A stretch of 64,000 nucleotides of DNA from Nitrospira sp. (lineage in GTDB: Bacteria; Nitrospirota; Nitrospiria; Nitrospirales; Nitrospiraceae): contig JALHMZ010000002.1 of assembly GCA_022843785.1 (NCBI GenBank), positions 124,001 to 188,000 of the forward strand. Direction: 5' to 3'. Below the pieces are notes generated by a model. The model was given only the letters and a program-made list of their open reading frames with translations. It was not told the origin of the DNA and searched no databases. Made by a program: the position numbers and the translations under genes. Position 1 is the stretch's first letter. Every line of letters starts with the position of its first letter. Of this stretch, positions 28,109-37,311 are shown in pieces.

Positions 28109-28534
28109 ATGACGTATCTCGAAAAACCGGCCGACGTAAAAGAAACCTGGCATCTGGTAGACGCAGAAGGAAAGACTTTGGGCCGCCTCGCCGCTCGCGT
28201 GGCCGGCATCCTGAGAGGGAAGCATCGCCCGACCTTTACCCCGAACGTCGATCTGGGCGACCATGTGGTAATCGTCAATGCCGAGAAGATTCACGTAAGC
28301 GGCAATAAGATGAAAGACAAGCTCTACCGGCACCATTCCGGTTATCCGGGTGGTCTGAAGACGACCAGCGCCGAGCATCTGTTTCGCAAAGATCCTACCG
28401 AGCTGCTGGTTCGAGCCATCGAGGGTATGCTCCCCAAGAATCCGCTCGGCAACGGCATGGCCAAGAAACTCCGGGTCTATACCGGGCCCAACCATCCACA
28501 TCACGCACAACGGCCGGAACCGATTTCCCTATAA
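28109..28534 (+). CDS. rplM: 50S ribosomal protein L13
   Basis: L13 is an early-assembly protein of the large ribosomal subunit. The 141 residues are of standard length, with WHLVDAEGKTLGRLAARVAGIL, VVIVNAEKIHVSGNKMKDK, YRHHSGYPGGLK and the C-terminal GNGMAKKLRVYTGPNHPHHAQ. The ATG follows AGGAGAAGTGGAG at a loose spacing. It pairs with rpsI, as in nearly all bacteria. Confidence 0.98.
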   Translation: MTYLEKPADVKETWHLVDAEGKTLGRLAARVAGILRGKHRPTFTPNVDLGDHVVIVNAEKIHVSGNKMKDKLYRHHSGYPGGLKTTSAEHLFRKDPTELLVRAIEGMLPKNPLGNGMAKKLRVYTGPNHPHHAQRPEPISL

Positions 28535-28565
28535 GCACAGAATCTGAGAGAAGGAGGCGAGTCGC

Positions 28566-28958
28566 ATGGCAGTGGCAACACAGTACGCAACAGGTCGAAG
28601 AAAATGTGCAATCGCAAGAGCTTGGGTCACCGGCACTGCCGGTGAGATTACCGTCAATGAAAAGCCATTGGAGAAGGCCTTCCCACGCCTCACGCTCCGG
28701 CAAATCATCCAGTTGCCGCTTGAAATGGCGGGGGTCATGGGAAAGTATTCAATCAGCGCCACCGTATATGGTGGCGGACCGGCCGGACAAGCCGGCGCGC
28801 TTCGCCATGCGATTGCCCGAGCCCTGGTCGCAATGACTCCGACCACGCGGCCTCCGCTCAAAAAAGAGGGATTGCTCACAAGAGACTCTCGCGTGAAAGA
28901 ACGAAAGAAGTACGGACAAAAGGGAGCCCGCAAGCGCTTCCAGTACTCCAAGCGCTAA
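28566..28958 (+). CDS. rpsI: 30S ribosomal protein S9
   Basis: S9 contacts the P-site tRNA through its C-terminal tail. The 130-residue protein has TGRRKCAIARAWV, GKYSISATVYGGGPAGQAGA and the conserved C-terminal LTRDSRVKERKKYGQKGARK ending QYSKR. AAGGAGG stands 8 bases before the ATG. It is the last gene of the L13-S9 unit; a terminator follows 29 bases after the stop. Confidence 0.98.
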   Translation: MAVATQYATGRRKCAIARAWVTGTAGEITVNEKPLEKAFPRLTLRQIIQLPLEMAGVMGKYSISATVYGGGPAGQAGALRHAIARALVAMTPTTRPPLKKEGLLTRDSRVKERKKYGQKGARKRFQYSKR

Positions 28959-28987
28959 CGCATCGAGAAGCCGGTATTCGACACAAG

Positions 28988-29017
28988 AAAGGGAAGGCTT
29001 CTCGCCTTCCCTTTTTT
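28988..29017 (+). terminator. Rho-independent terminator after rpsI
   Basis: An 11-bp perfect stem (AAAGGGAAGGC, 28988-28998, with its complement at 29004-29014), a TTCTC loop and a run of T to 29017. It closes the rplM-rpsI transcript. Confidence 0.9.
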
Positions 29018-29063
29018 GTGCCCGACGGCTAATGGATTCTTACCAATCAGCAGGTCACCTACG

Positions 29064-30116
29064 ATGGGCAAGAAGTTTCGAGTAGCAATTGCAGGCGCCA
29101 GCGGATATGCCGGCGCAGAACTCGTTCGGCTCGCCGCCGCACATCCCTTTTATGAAATTACTGCCGTCACGTCCGAAAAATCGGCCGGCCAGCTGGTGTC
29201 AGCCGTTTTCCCCAGTCTCACTGGCATTGTAGAACATCGCTTCGAGGCACTGGCCCCGGAAGCCTTGGCTGAACGGGCGGACGCCGTGTTCCTGGCGCTT
29301 CCCCACACCAAGTCGCAGGACCCGGTTGCAGTGTGTCTGAAAGCGGGCAAGCTGGTTGTCGATCTCAGCGCCGATTATCGCCTCAAGGATGTCGCCGCCT
29401 ACGAACAGTGGTACCAAACCCCGCATACGCACCCACGCCTCTTAGAAGAAGCGGTCTATGGTTTGCCGGAACTGCATCGGGAAGCCATTGCTAAGGCAAG
29501 ACTTGTCGCCTCGCCGGGCTGTTATCCGACTGCCGCAATCTTGCAGTTGGCGCCCCTCATCGCCAAGAATCTGGTGCAGCCGGATCTGATTGTGATCGAT
29601 GCAAAGTCCGGCATCTCCGGAGCCGGACGCAGTCCTGCTCTCCCCTACCACTTCCCGGAAGCCCATGAATCACTGGAGCCGTACAAGATCGGCAAGCATC
29701 GGCATATACCTGAAATCGAACAAGAGCTGTCCGGCATGCTCGGAAAAACCGGATCAGTCACCGTCACCTTTACACCGCACTTGGTGCCGATGAATCGCGG
29801 AATTCTCAGTACGGCGTACTGCAAGCTGGTGCACGATATGACGCTCGCCGACCTCCGGTCCTTGTATAGGGAGTTTTACAAGGGAGAGCGGTTCGTCCGG
29901 CTCTATGAGGATATCGTTCCCAATCCCCGATATATCAGAGGCTCCAATTTTTGCGACGTCGGGGTCTACACCGATCCGCGAGCCGGATGGGTAGTGACAG
30001 TCGCCGCCGTCGATAATCTGGTAAAAGGCGCCGCAGGCCAGGCCATCCAAGCGATGAATCTGATGATGGGGCTCCCTGAAGAGACCGGGCTTACCCTGCC
30101 GGGCAGCTACCCGTAA
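29064..30116 (+). CDS. argC: N-acetyl-gamma-glutamyl-phosphate reductase
   Basis: ArgC reduces N-acetylglutamyl phosphate to the semialdehyde in arginine synthesis. Features: VAIAGASGYAGAELVRLAAA for NADP binding, LPHTKSQDPV, VVDLSADYRLKD, the catalytic Cys in VASPGCYPTAAIL, and HRHIPEIEQEL. The start is ATG 29064 (MGKKFRVAIAG). The frame extends 16 codons upstream into the terminator of rpsI, so the longer form is unlikely. argJ follows 52 bases later on the same strand. Confidence 0.96.
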   Translation: MGKKFRVAIAGASGYAGAELVRLAAAHPFYEITAVTSEKSAGQLVSAVFPSLTGIVEHRFEALAPEALAERADAVFLALPHTKSQDPVAVCLKAGKLVVDLSADYRLKDVAAYEQWYQTPHTHPRLLEEAVYGLPELHREAIAKARLVASPGCYPTAAILQLAPLIAKNLVQPDLIVIDAKSGISGAGRSPALPYHFPEAHESLEPYKIGKHRHIPEIEQELSGMLGKTGSVTVTFTPHLVPMNRGILSTAYCKLVHDMTLADLRSLYREFYKGERFVRLYEDIVPNPRYIRGSNFCDVGVYTDPRAGWVVTVAAVDNLVKGAAGQAIQAMNLMMGLPEETGLTLPGSYP

Positions 30117-30168
30117 CGACCAACTGACAACTATTGATTGTCTCACCCCACACATCCAACGACTGATC

Positions 30169-31377
30169 GTGAAGACCAACCAGACCTCCGGTGTGACCGC
30201 TCCTTTAGGCTTTGAAGCAGCCGGCATCCATTGCGGAATTAAGAAGCCGGGAATCCTCGATCTGGCGCTTGTCGTGTCAACCGTCAGCGGGCCGATCGCC
30301 GGGGTGTTCACAAAAAACCAGGTTGTTGCGGCTCCGGTGATTCTGGATCGATTGCACCTCCGGCGGCGGCAGGGCCGCGCCATCATCGTGAATAGCGGAA
30401 ATGCGAATGCCTGCACAGGGGCGAATGGGCTTGCCTCGGCGCAGGTCATGGCCTCGACCGTTGCGCAGAATCTTGCTATTCCAGTGCATCACGTCTTTGT
30501 CGGATCCACCGGCGTCATCGGCCGGGTGCTGCCCATTGATCGAATCAAAGCGGGAATCCCGGCCTTGATCGCCGAACTCAGCAACCGAGGGGGGCCCCAG
30601 GCCGCCCAAGCCATTCTGACCACCGATCTCCGTCCTAAGACCGTGGTCGTTCGAGGCAAGATCGGCGGTAAAGTCGTGACCATAGGCGGCATGGCCAAAG
30701 GCTCCGGAATGATCCATCCCAATATGGCAACGATGCTGGCGTATCTGACCACCGATGCCGCGATTGCGCCTGCCGCGCTTCAACATGCGCTCAAGTCCGC
30801 GGTCGACCAATCGTTCAATTGCATTACTGTGGACGGCGACACCAGCACCAACGACACGGTTCTCTGTCTGGCTAACGGACTGGCCAAGAACTCTCTGATC
30901 CGGCAAGGGACGGCCCACTATCGCCGTTTCACTCAACTCCTGACTGAAGCCTCTGAACAGCTGGCCCTCGCCATTTGCCGGGACGGTGAAGGCGTGACCA
31001 AAGTCGTGAAGGTCCTGGTGACAGGAGCCGCAACGGCGACAGCCGCGAAACGTGTGGCGGCCACGATTGCCACGTCCAATCTCGTCAAGACCGCTCTGTT
31101 TGGAGAAGACGCCAACTGGGGCCGAGTCATGGGCGCCATCGGCCGATCCAACGTTCGCATCAAGCCACGCAACGTGACGGTCCGCTTCAATGACGTGATG
31201 ATGGTCAAGCAAGGCATGGGAGTGGGGCTTGCGGCAGAACAGAAAATCGCACAGGTCTTCAAACACAAAGAATTTACGATTGCGGTCGATCTTGGGGATG
31301 GCCGGGCGCAGGCGCACATGTGGACGACCGACCTCTCATACGACTACGTCCGTATCAACGCAAGCTATCGATCTTAA
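30169..31377 (+). CDS. argJ: Glutamate N-acetyltransferase / N-acetylornithine transferase
   Basis: ArgJ recycles the acetyl group from N-acetylornithine to glutamate; many also use acetyl-CoA to make N-acetylglutamate. The 402-residue precursor self-cleaves at a Thr, here in NMATMLAYLTTDAA (ATML motif). Other family parts are IVNSGNANACTGANG, VGSTGVIGRVLP, KGSGMIHPNMATM, DGDTSTNDTVL and GEDANWGRVMGAIG. It starts with GTG at 30169. Together with ArgC it indicates a cyclic acetyl pathway. About 215 bases follow before rpsB, containing the rpsB leader. Confidence 0.96.
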   Translation: MKTNQTSGVTAPLGFEAAGIHCGIKKPGILDLALVVSTVSGPIAGVFTKNQVVAAPVILDRLHLRRRQGRAIIVNSGNANACTGANGLASAQVMASTVAQNLAIPVHHVFVGSTGVIGRVLPIDRIKAGIPALIAELSNRGGPQAAQAILTTDLRPKTVVVRGKIGGKVVTIGGMAKGSGMIHPNMATMLAYLTTDAAIAPAALQHALKSAVDQSFNCITVDGDTSTNDTVLCLANGLAKNSLIRQGTAHYRRFTQLLTEASEQLALAICRDGEGVTKVVKVLVTGAATATAAKRVAATIATSNLVKTALFGEDANWGRVMGAIGRSNVRIKPRNVTVRFNDVMMVKQGMGVGLAAEQKIAQVFKHKEFTIAVDLGDGRAQAHMWTTDLSYDYVRINASYRS

Positions 31378-31399
31378 GCCGGAATTCTCCGGCAGCGTC

Positions 31400-31428
31400 T
31401 TGAAAACACACAGGGACTGTGATAGCGT
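31400..31428 (+). promoter_or_regulatory. Candidate promoter for rpsB-tsf-pyrH-frr
   Basis: TTGAAA (31400-31405), a 17-base spacer and TAGCGT (31423-31428). The -10 match is weak. It would give a leader of about 160 bases before rpsB, long enough for an autogenous S2 control structure, though I see no named motif. Confidence 0.3.
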
Positions 31429-31593
31429 GCCGAGGCTTTAGCAGTGGCACCAATCTATTCGTCCAATTTAGGACCGATAGAACATATTCAAATTCAACAT
31501 CGGCGCACAGACGCGCCGCTTGGCTTGAGAATAAGGGGCCGGTCCCCTCGTCCATCATACGGGCGCTCTGCAAGTCTCGGAGGAGGTGAAGGC

Positions 31594-32367
31594 ATGGCAG
31601 TCGTAGCAATCAAGGAACTCTTGGAAGCCGGTGTGCACTTCGGGCACCAGACGAACCGCTGGAATCCAAAAATGAAGAGGTTCCTCTTCGGCGAGCGGAA
31701 CGGCATCTATATCATCGATCTCCAACAGACGCTCGCACGTATGGAACAGGCCTATGCCTTCGTCCGGGATATCGTGGCAGGGGGCGACTCCGTCCTGTTC
31801 ATCGGCACCAAGCGTCAGGCGGCGGAAATCCTCGAAGAAGAAGCGAAGCGGGCCAATATGTTCTTCGTGAACCAACGCTGGCTCGGCGGCATGCTGACGA
31901 ATTTCCAGACCATCCGCCGCAGCATCGACAAAATGAAGAAAATGGAAGCGACGCTGGAGAATCCCAGCGCCCACGGCCTCAAGAAAAAAGAAATCATGCT
32001 GATGCAGAAGGACATCATCAAGCTCCAAAAGTATCTCTCCGGCATCAAGAACATGCGGGGCCTTCCCGGCGCCGTTTTCGTGCTCGACACCAGAATCGAA
32101 AAAATCGCCGTGCAAGAAGCGACCAGGTTGGATATTCCCGTCATCGCCATCCTGGACAGCAATTGCGATCCGGATCACATCACCCACCCGATTCCGGGAA
32201 ACGACGATGCAATCCGCTCGATCAAGCTCATCACGTCCAAGATTGCAGACGCGTGCATCGAAGGTGCGCACCTCAAGACTCAGCGTGAAGAAGCGGAGTT
32301 CCCGACTGCGCCGGCCGGCGGAGACAAGAAACCGGCTGCGCGTCTTGAAAGCGTCCCGGCGTCATAA
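31594..32367 (+). CDS. rpsB: 30S ribosomal protein S2
   Basis: S2 is a late-binding small-subunit protein. The true start is ATG 31594, with AGGAGGTG just upstream. The family opening [18 protein letters not shown] is followed by [54 protein letters not shown], and [19 protein letters not shown]. About 257 residues including a short charged tail. It heads the standard rpsB-tsf-pyrH-frr cluster. Confidence 0.97.
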   Translation: MAVVAIKELLEAGVHFGHQTNRWNPKMKRFLFGERNGIYIIDLQQTLARMEQAYAFVRDIVAGGDSVLFIGTKRQAAEILEEEAKRANMFFVNQRWLGGMLTNFQTIRRSIDKMKKMEATLENPSAHGLKKKEIMLMQKDIIKLQKYLSGIKNMRGLPGAVFVLDTRIEKIAVQEATRLDIPVIAILDSNCDPDHITHPIPGNDDAIRSIKLITSKIADACIEGAHLKTQREEAEFPTAPAGGDKKPAARLESVPAS

Positions 32368-32434
32368 CACATATTGTATAGGTTCAGTGCCGTTCTCACT
32401 CGGTCGAACTGTAAAGGATGAAGGATAACGGACC

Positions 32435-33031
32435 ATGGCAGGATCAAGTCAGCTAGTCAAAGAGCTTCGGGAAAAAACCGGGGCCGGCATTCTGGATTGC
32501 CAGAAAGCACTTACCGAAAACGGCGACGATATTGAGAAGTCGATCGACTACCTCCGTCAAAAAGGGCTTGCGGCAGCCGCAAAGAAGTCCGGGCGTGAGA
32601 CGAATCAGGGACTGGTTCACGCCTATATCCATATGGGCGGAAAGATCGGCGTCCTCATCGAAGTCAACTGCGAGACCGATTTCGTTGCCCGCAATGATGA
32701 ATTCAAAGCGTTCGTCAATGATCTTGCACTGCAAGTAGCAGCGGCAAAGCCAGTCTACGTCAAACGCGATGACATTCCCAAGGACCTCATCGACAAGGAA
32801 CGCGTGATCTACGAAGGACAAGCCAAAGAGATGGGAAAGCCGCCTGCGGCCTGGCCGAAAATCGTGGATGGGAAACTTGAAAAGTTCTTCCAGGAAAGCT
32901 GCCTGATGGAACAATCGTTTATCAAGGACCCGGCCGTGACGATCAAGGATCTCCTGGCTCAGAAAATCGCCAAGATCGGCGAAAACATGAACATCCGCCG
33001 ATTCACCCGCTTTCAGCTAGGCGAAGTATGA
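32435..33031 (+). CDS. tsf: Elongation factor Ts
   Basis: EF-Ts exchanges GDP for GTP on EF-Tu. At 198 residues it is the short form, as in Thermus and many non-proteobacteria, with only one core repeat: [20 protein letters not shown], then the [14 protein letters not shown] core motif, and a C-terminal [24 protein letters not shown] lies 9 bases before the ATG. Its stop overlaps the pyrH start by four bases (ATGA), indicating translational coupling. Confidence 0.96.
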   Translation: MAGSSQLVKELREKTGAGILDCQKALTENGDDIEKSIDYLRQKGLAAAAKKSGRETNQGLVHAYIHMGGKIGVLIEVNCETDFVARNDEFKAFVNDLALQVAAAKPVYVKRDDIPKDLIDKERVIYEGQAKEMGKPPAAWPKIVDGKLEKFFQESCLMEQSFIKDPAVTIKDLLAQKIAKIGENMNIRRFTRFQLGEV

Positions 33032-33753
33032 CCTCTGCGAAATACCGGCGCCTCCTTCTGAAAGTCAGCGGGGAGATGCTCGCCGGTGAGCAGGGCTACG
33101 GCATTCAACCCTCTATCCTCCAAGGCCTGGCAGAAGAGATCGCCTCCGTTTCCGCCCTCGGCACCCAAGTCGCCGTAGTGATCGGAGGCGGAAACATTTT
33201 TCGCGGTATCGCAGCCAGCGCGTCCGGCATGGAACGCGCCTCCGCCGATTACATGGGGATGCTTGCCACGGTCCTCAATGCCCTTGCGCTGCAAAACGCG
33301 CTGGAGAAGGCCGGGGTCATTACCCGCGTACAATCCGCCATTGAGATGCGGCAACTGGCGGAAGGCTATATCCGACGGAGAGCGATCCGTCATCTGGAAA
33401 AAAACCGGGTGGTCATCTTCGCCGGCGGAACCGGCAATCCCTATTTCTCAACCGACACCGCCGCCGCACTGCGTGCTATGGAAATCGGCGCGCAAGTGAT
33501 TATGAAGGGCACCAAAGTGGACGGCATTTATGATGCCGACCCCATGAAACACCCCGACGCAAAGAAGTACTCGGAAATCCCCTTTATGTCGATCCTGAAT
33601 CAGAACCTCAAAGTAATGGATGCAACAGCAATCAGCCTCTGCATGGATAACAATCTGCCCTTGATCGTGTTCAACCTCAAAGTGCAGGGCAACTTCAAAC
33701 GTGTGGCCGCAGGCGAACCGATCGGGACCCTGGTCACACCCAGCAACCGCTGA
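33028..33753 (+). CDS. pyrH: Uridylate kinase
   Basis: PyrH phosphorylates UMP to UDP and belongs to the amino-acid kinase family. The 241-residue protein has [82 protein letters not shown] and [20 protein letters not shown]. It overlaps tsf by four bases. A normal member of the cluster. Confidence 0.97.
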   Translation: MTSAKYRRLLLKVSGEMLAGEQGYGIQPSILQGLAEEIASVSALGTQVAVVIGGGNIFRGIAASASGMERASADYMGMLATVLNALALQNALEKAGVITRVQSAIEMRQLAEGYIRRRAIRHLEKNRVVIFAGGTGNPYFSTDTAAALRAMEIGAQVIMKGTKVDGIYDADPMKHPDAKKYSEIPFMSILNQNLKVMDATAISLCMDNNLPLIVFNLKVQGNFKRVAAGEPIGTLVTPSNR

Positions 33754-33773
33754 CCCGATTACGGAGTGTCGCC

Positions 33774-34337
33774 ATGTCCAACGCCGCTGCAAGCAAGCAA
33801 AAACTCACGACTCATATGGACCAGGCTGTGGAGCATCTGAAGCGAGACCTCGCCGGGCTCCGCACCGGCCGGGCCTCGGTCGCGCTGCTCGACGGAATTC
33901 GGGTCGATTACTACGGCACGATGACGCAGTTGAAGCAGGTCTCCAATATTTCTACGCCGGAAGCAAGGTTGCTCACGATCCAACCCTGGGAACCGAACCT
34001 GATTAAAGAAATTGAGAAGGCCCTGGCCAATTCAGGATTGGGATTGAACCCTTCGAACGACGGCAAAATGATTCGCGTGCCCCTCCCGCCGCTCACGGAA
34101 GAGCGCCGCAAGGAGCTGACCAAGATCTGCAAAAAGCACGGCGAAGACACGAAAGTGCAAATTCGCGGATTCCGTCGCGATGCCAACGAAGAGTTGAAGA
34201 AACTTCAAAAAGATGCGAAGCTGACCGAAGACGAGCTGCGGAAGGCCGAACAAGAAACCCAAAAGCTCACCGAACAATACGGACAAAAGATCGACGATAT
34301 CATCAAGAAAAAGGAACAGGAGATCATGGAGGTCTGA
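33774..34337 (+). CDS. frr: Ribosome recycling factor
   Basis: RRF splits post-termination ribosomes together with EF-G. The 187 residues show MDQAVEHLKRDLAGLRTGRA, ALLDGIRVDYYGTMTQLKQV, IQPWEPNLIKEIEKAL, GLNPSNDGKMIRVPLPPLT and EERRKELTK, all standard. The start follows pyrH by 20 bases. Last gene of the translation cluster; alr begins 28 bases later. Confidence 0.97.
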   Translation: MSNAAASKQKLTTHMDQAVEHLKRDLAGLRTGRASVALLDGIRVDYYGTMTQLKQVSNISTPEARLLTIQPWEPNLIKEIEKALANSGLGLNPSNDGKMIRVPLPPLTEERRKELTKICKKHGEDTKVQIRGFRRDANEELKKLQKDAKLTEDELRKAEQETQKLTEQYGQKIDDIIKKKEQEIMEV

Positions 34338-34365
34338 GGCTCAGGCTTCCGTCCTGGCCCCCAGC

Positions 34366-35499
34366 GTGCCGACTACTTCGACCTTTCTTCCAACGTGCGT
34401 TTCTGTCGATCTTTCCGCATTAGCTCATAATTTATCCCAATTCAGGAAAGTCCTCTCGCCCGGCTGCGACGTCCTGGCGGTCATCAAGGCGAACGCCTAT
34501 GGCCACGGGTCGGTTCATACCGCCAAGGCGCTGATTCGGCAAGGCGTGTCTCGCGTGGCGGTGGTCTCGATCGAGGAAGGGATCACGCTTCGGCAAGCGG
34601 GCATCAACGCGCCGATCGTCATCTTGGGGCCGGTGTTTCACGAACAATTCACCGACCTCTTCATACACCAACTGACTCCTGTGATCAGCGATGCCGCCAT
34701 TTTACCGGCGTTAGGGCAAGCCGCCTCGTCGCTTCCAACCCCCTACCCGATTCATCTCAAGGTCGAGACAGGTATGGGACGGCTGGGGCTCGCACACGAT
34801 GAGCTTATTGATCTATTCAGCTCGCGCAGATTCCCGAGTGGCTTGCACCTGGAAGGGCTGATGACCCATCTCGCCGACGCCGACGGTCCAGGCACGGACA
34901 CGACGGAGGAACAGCTAACCCGGTTCCGCAAGGCTACAGAAATCGTCCGGGCTAGCGGATTCAGGGTGCCGTTGATCCATGCCGCCAATAGCGCCGGAGC
35001 CGTACGCTTTCCTGACGCGCAATTCTCGCTCGTGCGCCCCGGCATCATGCTCTATGGCTACCACACCCTGCCTGCATCCATCGTCGGGCCGGACTTAAAA
35101 CCAGTCCTCACGCTCCGCACCACGATTGCCCAACTGCGAACGGTTCAAGCAGGACACAAGGTCAGCTATAACGGCACCTTCACCGCCAAGACGCCGACCA
35201 AGATTGCGATCCTCCCCATCGGCTACGCCGATGGGTTGAGCCGTCACCTCTCGAATCGTGGCTCTGTCCTCATTCGCGGACAACGCGCATCCATCGCCGG
35301 TCTCGTATGTATGGATATGATTATGGTGGACGTCACTAAGATTGCGGGAGTTTCCGTCGGCGACGAGGCCGTCATCATCGGACGCCAGGGCGACGAGCAG
35401 ATCACCGCCGACGACATCGCCAAATGGACCGGCACCATCGCCTATGAAGTCCTCTGCACCATCGGCCCGCGCGTGCCGCGTCTGTATCACGAAGGCTGA
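34366..35499 (+). CDS. alr: Alanine racemase
   Basis: Alr interconverts L- and D-alanine for peptidoglycan. The PLP lysine is in DVLAVIKANAYGHG, followed by LHLEGLMTHLADAD, RPGIMLYGY, HKVSYNGTFTAK, LPIGYADGLSRHLSNRG and GLVCMDMIMVDVT. It ends with YEVLCTIGPRVPRLYHEG. The 377-residue length is normal. The start is GTG 34366, with no clear ribosome-binding site. The last third and the sequence just after its stop are repeated as a decayed copy at 38297-38570, and the last 31 bases recur exactly at 45146-45176. Confidence 0.96.
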   Translation: MPTTSTFLPTCVSVDLSALAHNLSQFRKVLSPGCDVLAVIKANAYGHGSVHTAKALIRQGVSRVAVVSIEEGITLRQAGINAPIVILGPVFHEQFTDLFIHQLTPVISDAAILPALGQAASSLPTPYPIHLKVETGMGRLGLAHDELIDLFSSRRFPSGLHLEGLMTHLADADGPGTDTTEEQLTRFRKATEIVRASGFRVPLIHAANSAGAVRFPDAQFSLVRPGIMLYGYHTLPASIVGPDLKPVLTLRTTIAQLRTVQAGHKVSYNGTFTAKTPTKIAILPIGYADGLSRHLSNRGSVLIRGQRASIAGLVCMDMIMVDVTKIAGVSVGDEAVIIGRQGDEQITADDIAKWTGTIAYEVLCTIGPRVPRLYHEG

Positions 35500-35504
35500 C
35501 CGCT
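35474..35504 (+). repeat. 31-bp direct repeat at alr 3' end (copy A)
   Basis: Starts TGCCGCGTCTGTATCACG and ends five bases after the alr stop. The identical 31-mer occurs at 45146-45176, and a diverged copy at 38521-38546. The copies flank the accessory region, as attachment-site repeats would. Confidence 0.8.
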
Positions 35505-35534
35505 CGTACGTCTACAGCTGGGATCTACATAGCC

Positions 35535-36710
35535 TCAATTTATGTCCCCATACCAATACTGGTTCTTGACACCTTTTGAGCCCCTCACAACGAAATGGGG
35601 CACAAAGCGGCTCTGATTCCCATGGATCAGACCACGATCCTCCCGAATTCCCATCCCTGCCGGCTCGTTCCCGACCACCCAGGATCCGATCACCGGGTGC
35701 CATCCCTCAAACCGCGGCAATGGCATGTACTGCTGATAGACTGAGTTCTGCGCATCGTAGGGCCCGTCGGTCGTCAGCACCTGATCCCCGTTCACGATCA
35801 TTATATTGGCGCCTTCGCGTGACCAAAATGGCTTCCTGACATAAGCGGCACAGTCTCCCGGTCCTGCAAAGAAAGCGGGCAACAGATTCGGGTGATCCGG
35901 ATACCACTCCCACAGCAATGCGAGCAGACCTTTGTGGCTGAGCACCTGCTTCCAGGCCGGCTCCAGCACCATCATCGAAGACCGGGGCAGCTCCGCGGCA
36001 AATGCGTCCTGACACATCCATTCCCAGGGATAGAGTTTGAAGAGAGCTGAGATCGGCTCATTCCGGTGATCCACAAACCGCCGCCTCCCCAGCTCCCACC
36101 CGATCTGTTCGATCGGCAAAGTCTGCACGCGCCACCCGGCCTGGTTCGCCGTATCGGCCAGATAGGTCACCGTCTGCCGATCCTCGTCGCTCCCATCCAA
36201 ACAGGCCAAATGGAGCAGATCGTTCGAGGTTTGCCGACGGATCGCGCGCCACTGCCCGATCAACCGCTCATGCAGGCTATTGAATTGATCCGCCTCCGGA
36301 CAGATCTCTCGCAGCCATCCCCATTGACCGACCGCTGCTTCCAGCAACGAGGTGGGCGTATCGGCGTTGTACTCAAGCAATTTCGGCGACCCGATCCCGT
36401 CATACCAGAAATCAAATCGCCCATAGAGCGACGGGTCCTGCCGCTCACACGAATCGATGATCCGGGGCCGCCACTGTTCGGGGATGCAAAGATCGGCAAA
36501 ACGATCCTCCCGGATGATCCGCTCGACCGCCTCGACACAGAGCCGATGCAGCGAGGCCGTGGCCGATGCAAGACAGTCGACCTGCGCCTCGCTCAACTCA
36601 TAGGCGGCGTCCTCGCGCCAATAGCCTCCATCCAGACTGTGATAGGTGACGCCGACCCGATCGAGCTGCGCCGGCCAGTCGGCGCGCGGCCGCATCGTAC
36701 GACGATGCAT
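35535..36710 (-). CDS. Glutathionylspermidine-synthase-like ATP-grasp protein
   Basis: A 391-residue protein matching the synthetase domain of Gsp synthase and its YgiC/YjfC relatives: GRFDFWYDGIGSPKLLEYNADTP near residue 100, SLLEAAVGQWGW, FKLYPWEWMCQDAFA, VLEPAWKQVLSHKGLLALLW, YVRKPFWSREGANIMI and the C-terminal QYMPLPRFEGWHPVIGSWVV. The amidase domain of the E. coli bifunctional enzyme is absent, as in YgiC. Members probably ligate an amine to a peptide or acid with ATP; the substrate is unknown. The upstream gene's TAG is two bases before this ATG, so the two are coupled. Confidence 0.88.
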   Translation of the reverse strand: MHRRTMRPRADWPAQLDRVGVTYHSLDGGYWREDAAYELSEAQVDCLASATASLHRLCVEAVERIIREDRFADLCIPEQWRPRIIDSCERQDPSLYGRFDFWYDGIGSPKLLEYNADTPTSLLEAAVGQWGWLREICPEADQFNSLHERLIGQWRAIRRQTSNDLLHLACLDGSDEDRQTVTYLADTANQAGWRVQTLPIEQIGWELGRRRFVDHRNEPISALFKLYPWEWMCQDAFAAELPRSSMMVLEPAWKQVLSHKGLLALLWEWYPDHPNLLPAFFAGPGDCAAYVRKPFWSREGANIMIVNGDQVLTTDGPYDAQNSVYQQYMPLPRFEGWHPVIGSWVVGNEPAGMGIREDRGLIHGNQSRFVPHFVVRGSKGVKNQYWYGDIN

Positions 36711-36712
36711 GG

Positions 36713-37231
36713 CTAGGTCCCCTCTTCCGGCTTATAGAATTGGCCGCCGGTCTTACCGAAGCCGCCGCGTTGGCACCCGGCCATCAGATCATCGCCTGAA
36801 CGACCATCGAATCCCGGCATGGCAGCAGGGATCAACCCCGGTTCATTCATCTGGTCGCCGCGCACAGACGAACCATCTGATCCCTGCCACACAGCGATCC
36901 ACACCATTTCTCCTAAGCCATCCGCCGCTGCGGCCAGACTCACCCGCACCTCGGTTGAATACCGCAGACGAGAAGGCACCGGGCCGGGCATAGGCCCATC
37001 CGGCCATTGCTTTTCCATGGGAACCTTTCGCTCGAAATAGAAGACCCGGGAAGGAACAGGGAAACTGGCTGAGCTCACAGCCAGCCGGACACGCGCACGC
37101 AGACATCTTACACGGATTGAGGGCTCGCCGGGTGAGTCAACTGCAGGCACATCATGACGAGATAAATCCACAGATAGGACAAAGCGACCTGTAGAAAGGT
37201 GCGTGCATGGCTCACGATCCGCCCCTTCCAT
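36713..37231 (-). CDS. Unknown protein coupled to the ATP-grasp gene
   Basis: About 172 residues from ATG 37231. The frame is open to 37354, but that would run into the divergent gene's leader. The middle looks like beta strands (GRFVLSVDLSRHDVP, RVRCLRARVRLAVSS, STEVRVSLAAAADGLGEMVW). The tail is Gly-rich with CQRGGFGKTGG, which recalls the RGGFG ending of DUF1190 proteins, frequent neighbours of YgiC/YjfC. That likeness is short and only suggestive. The stop lies two bases before the ATP-grasp start, which argues that the ORF is real and functionally linked. Confidence 0.6.
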   Translation of the reverse strand: MEGADREPCTHLSTGRFVLSVDLSRHDVPAVDSPGEPSIRVRCLRARVRLAVSSASFPVPSRVFYFERKVPMEKQWPDGPMPGPVPSRLRYSTEVRVSLAAAADGLGEMVWIAVWQGSDGSSVRGDQMNEPGLIPAAMPGFDGRSGDDLMAGCQRGGFGKTGGQFYKPEEGT

Positions 37232-37311
37232 TCTTTGCGACTTCAATGGGCCATTGCTGGTAACATGGCTTGCCCCGCAGAGTCTCGCAACCGTCACCAC
37301 AAGGAGCGACC

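Noticed and set aside
30277..31317. 346-codon minus frame opposite argJ
   Set aside because: Antisense shadow; ArgJ has all family motifs on the plus strand.
31533..31545. GGGGCCGGTCCCC hairpin in the rpsB leader as an autoregulatory site
   Set aside because: A short GC palindrome without other conserved elements is not enough to claim an S2 operator.
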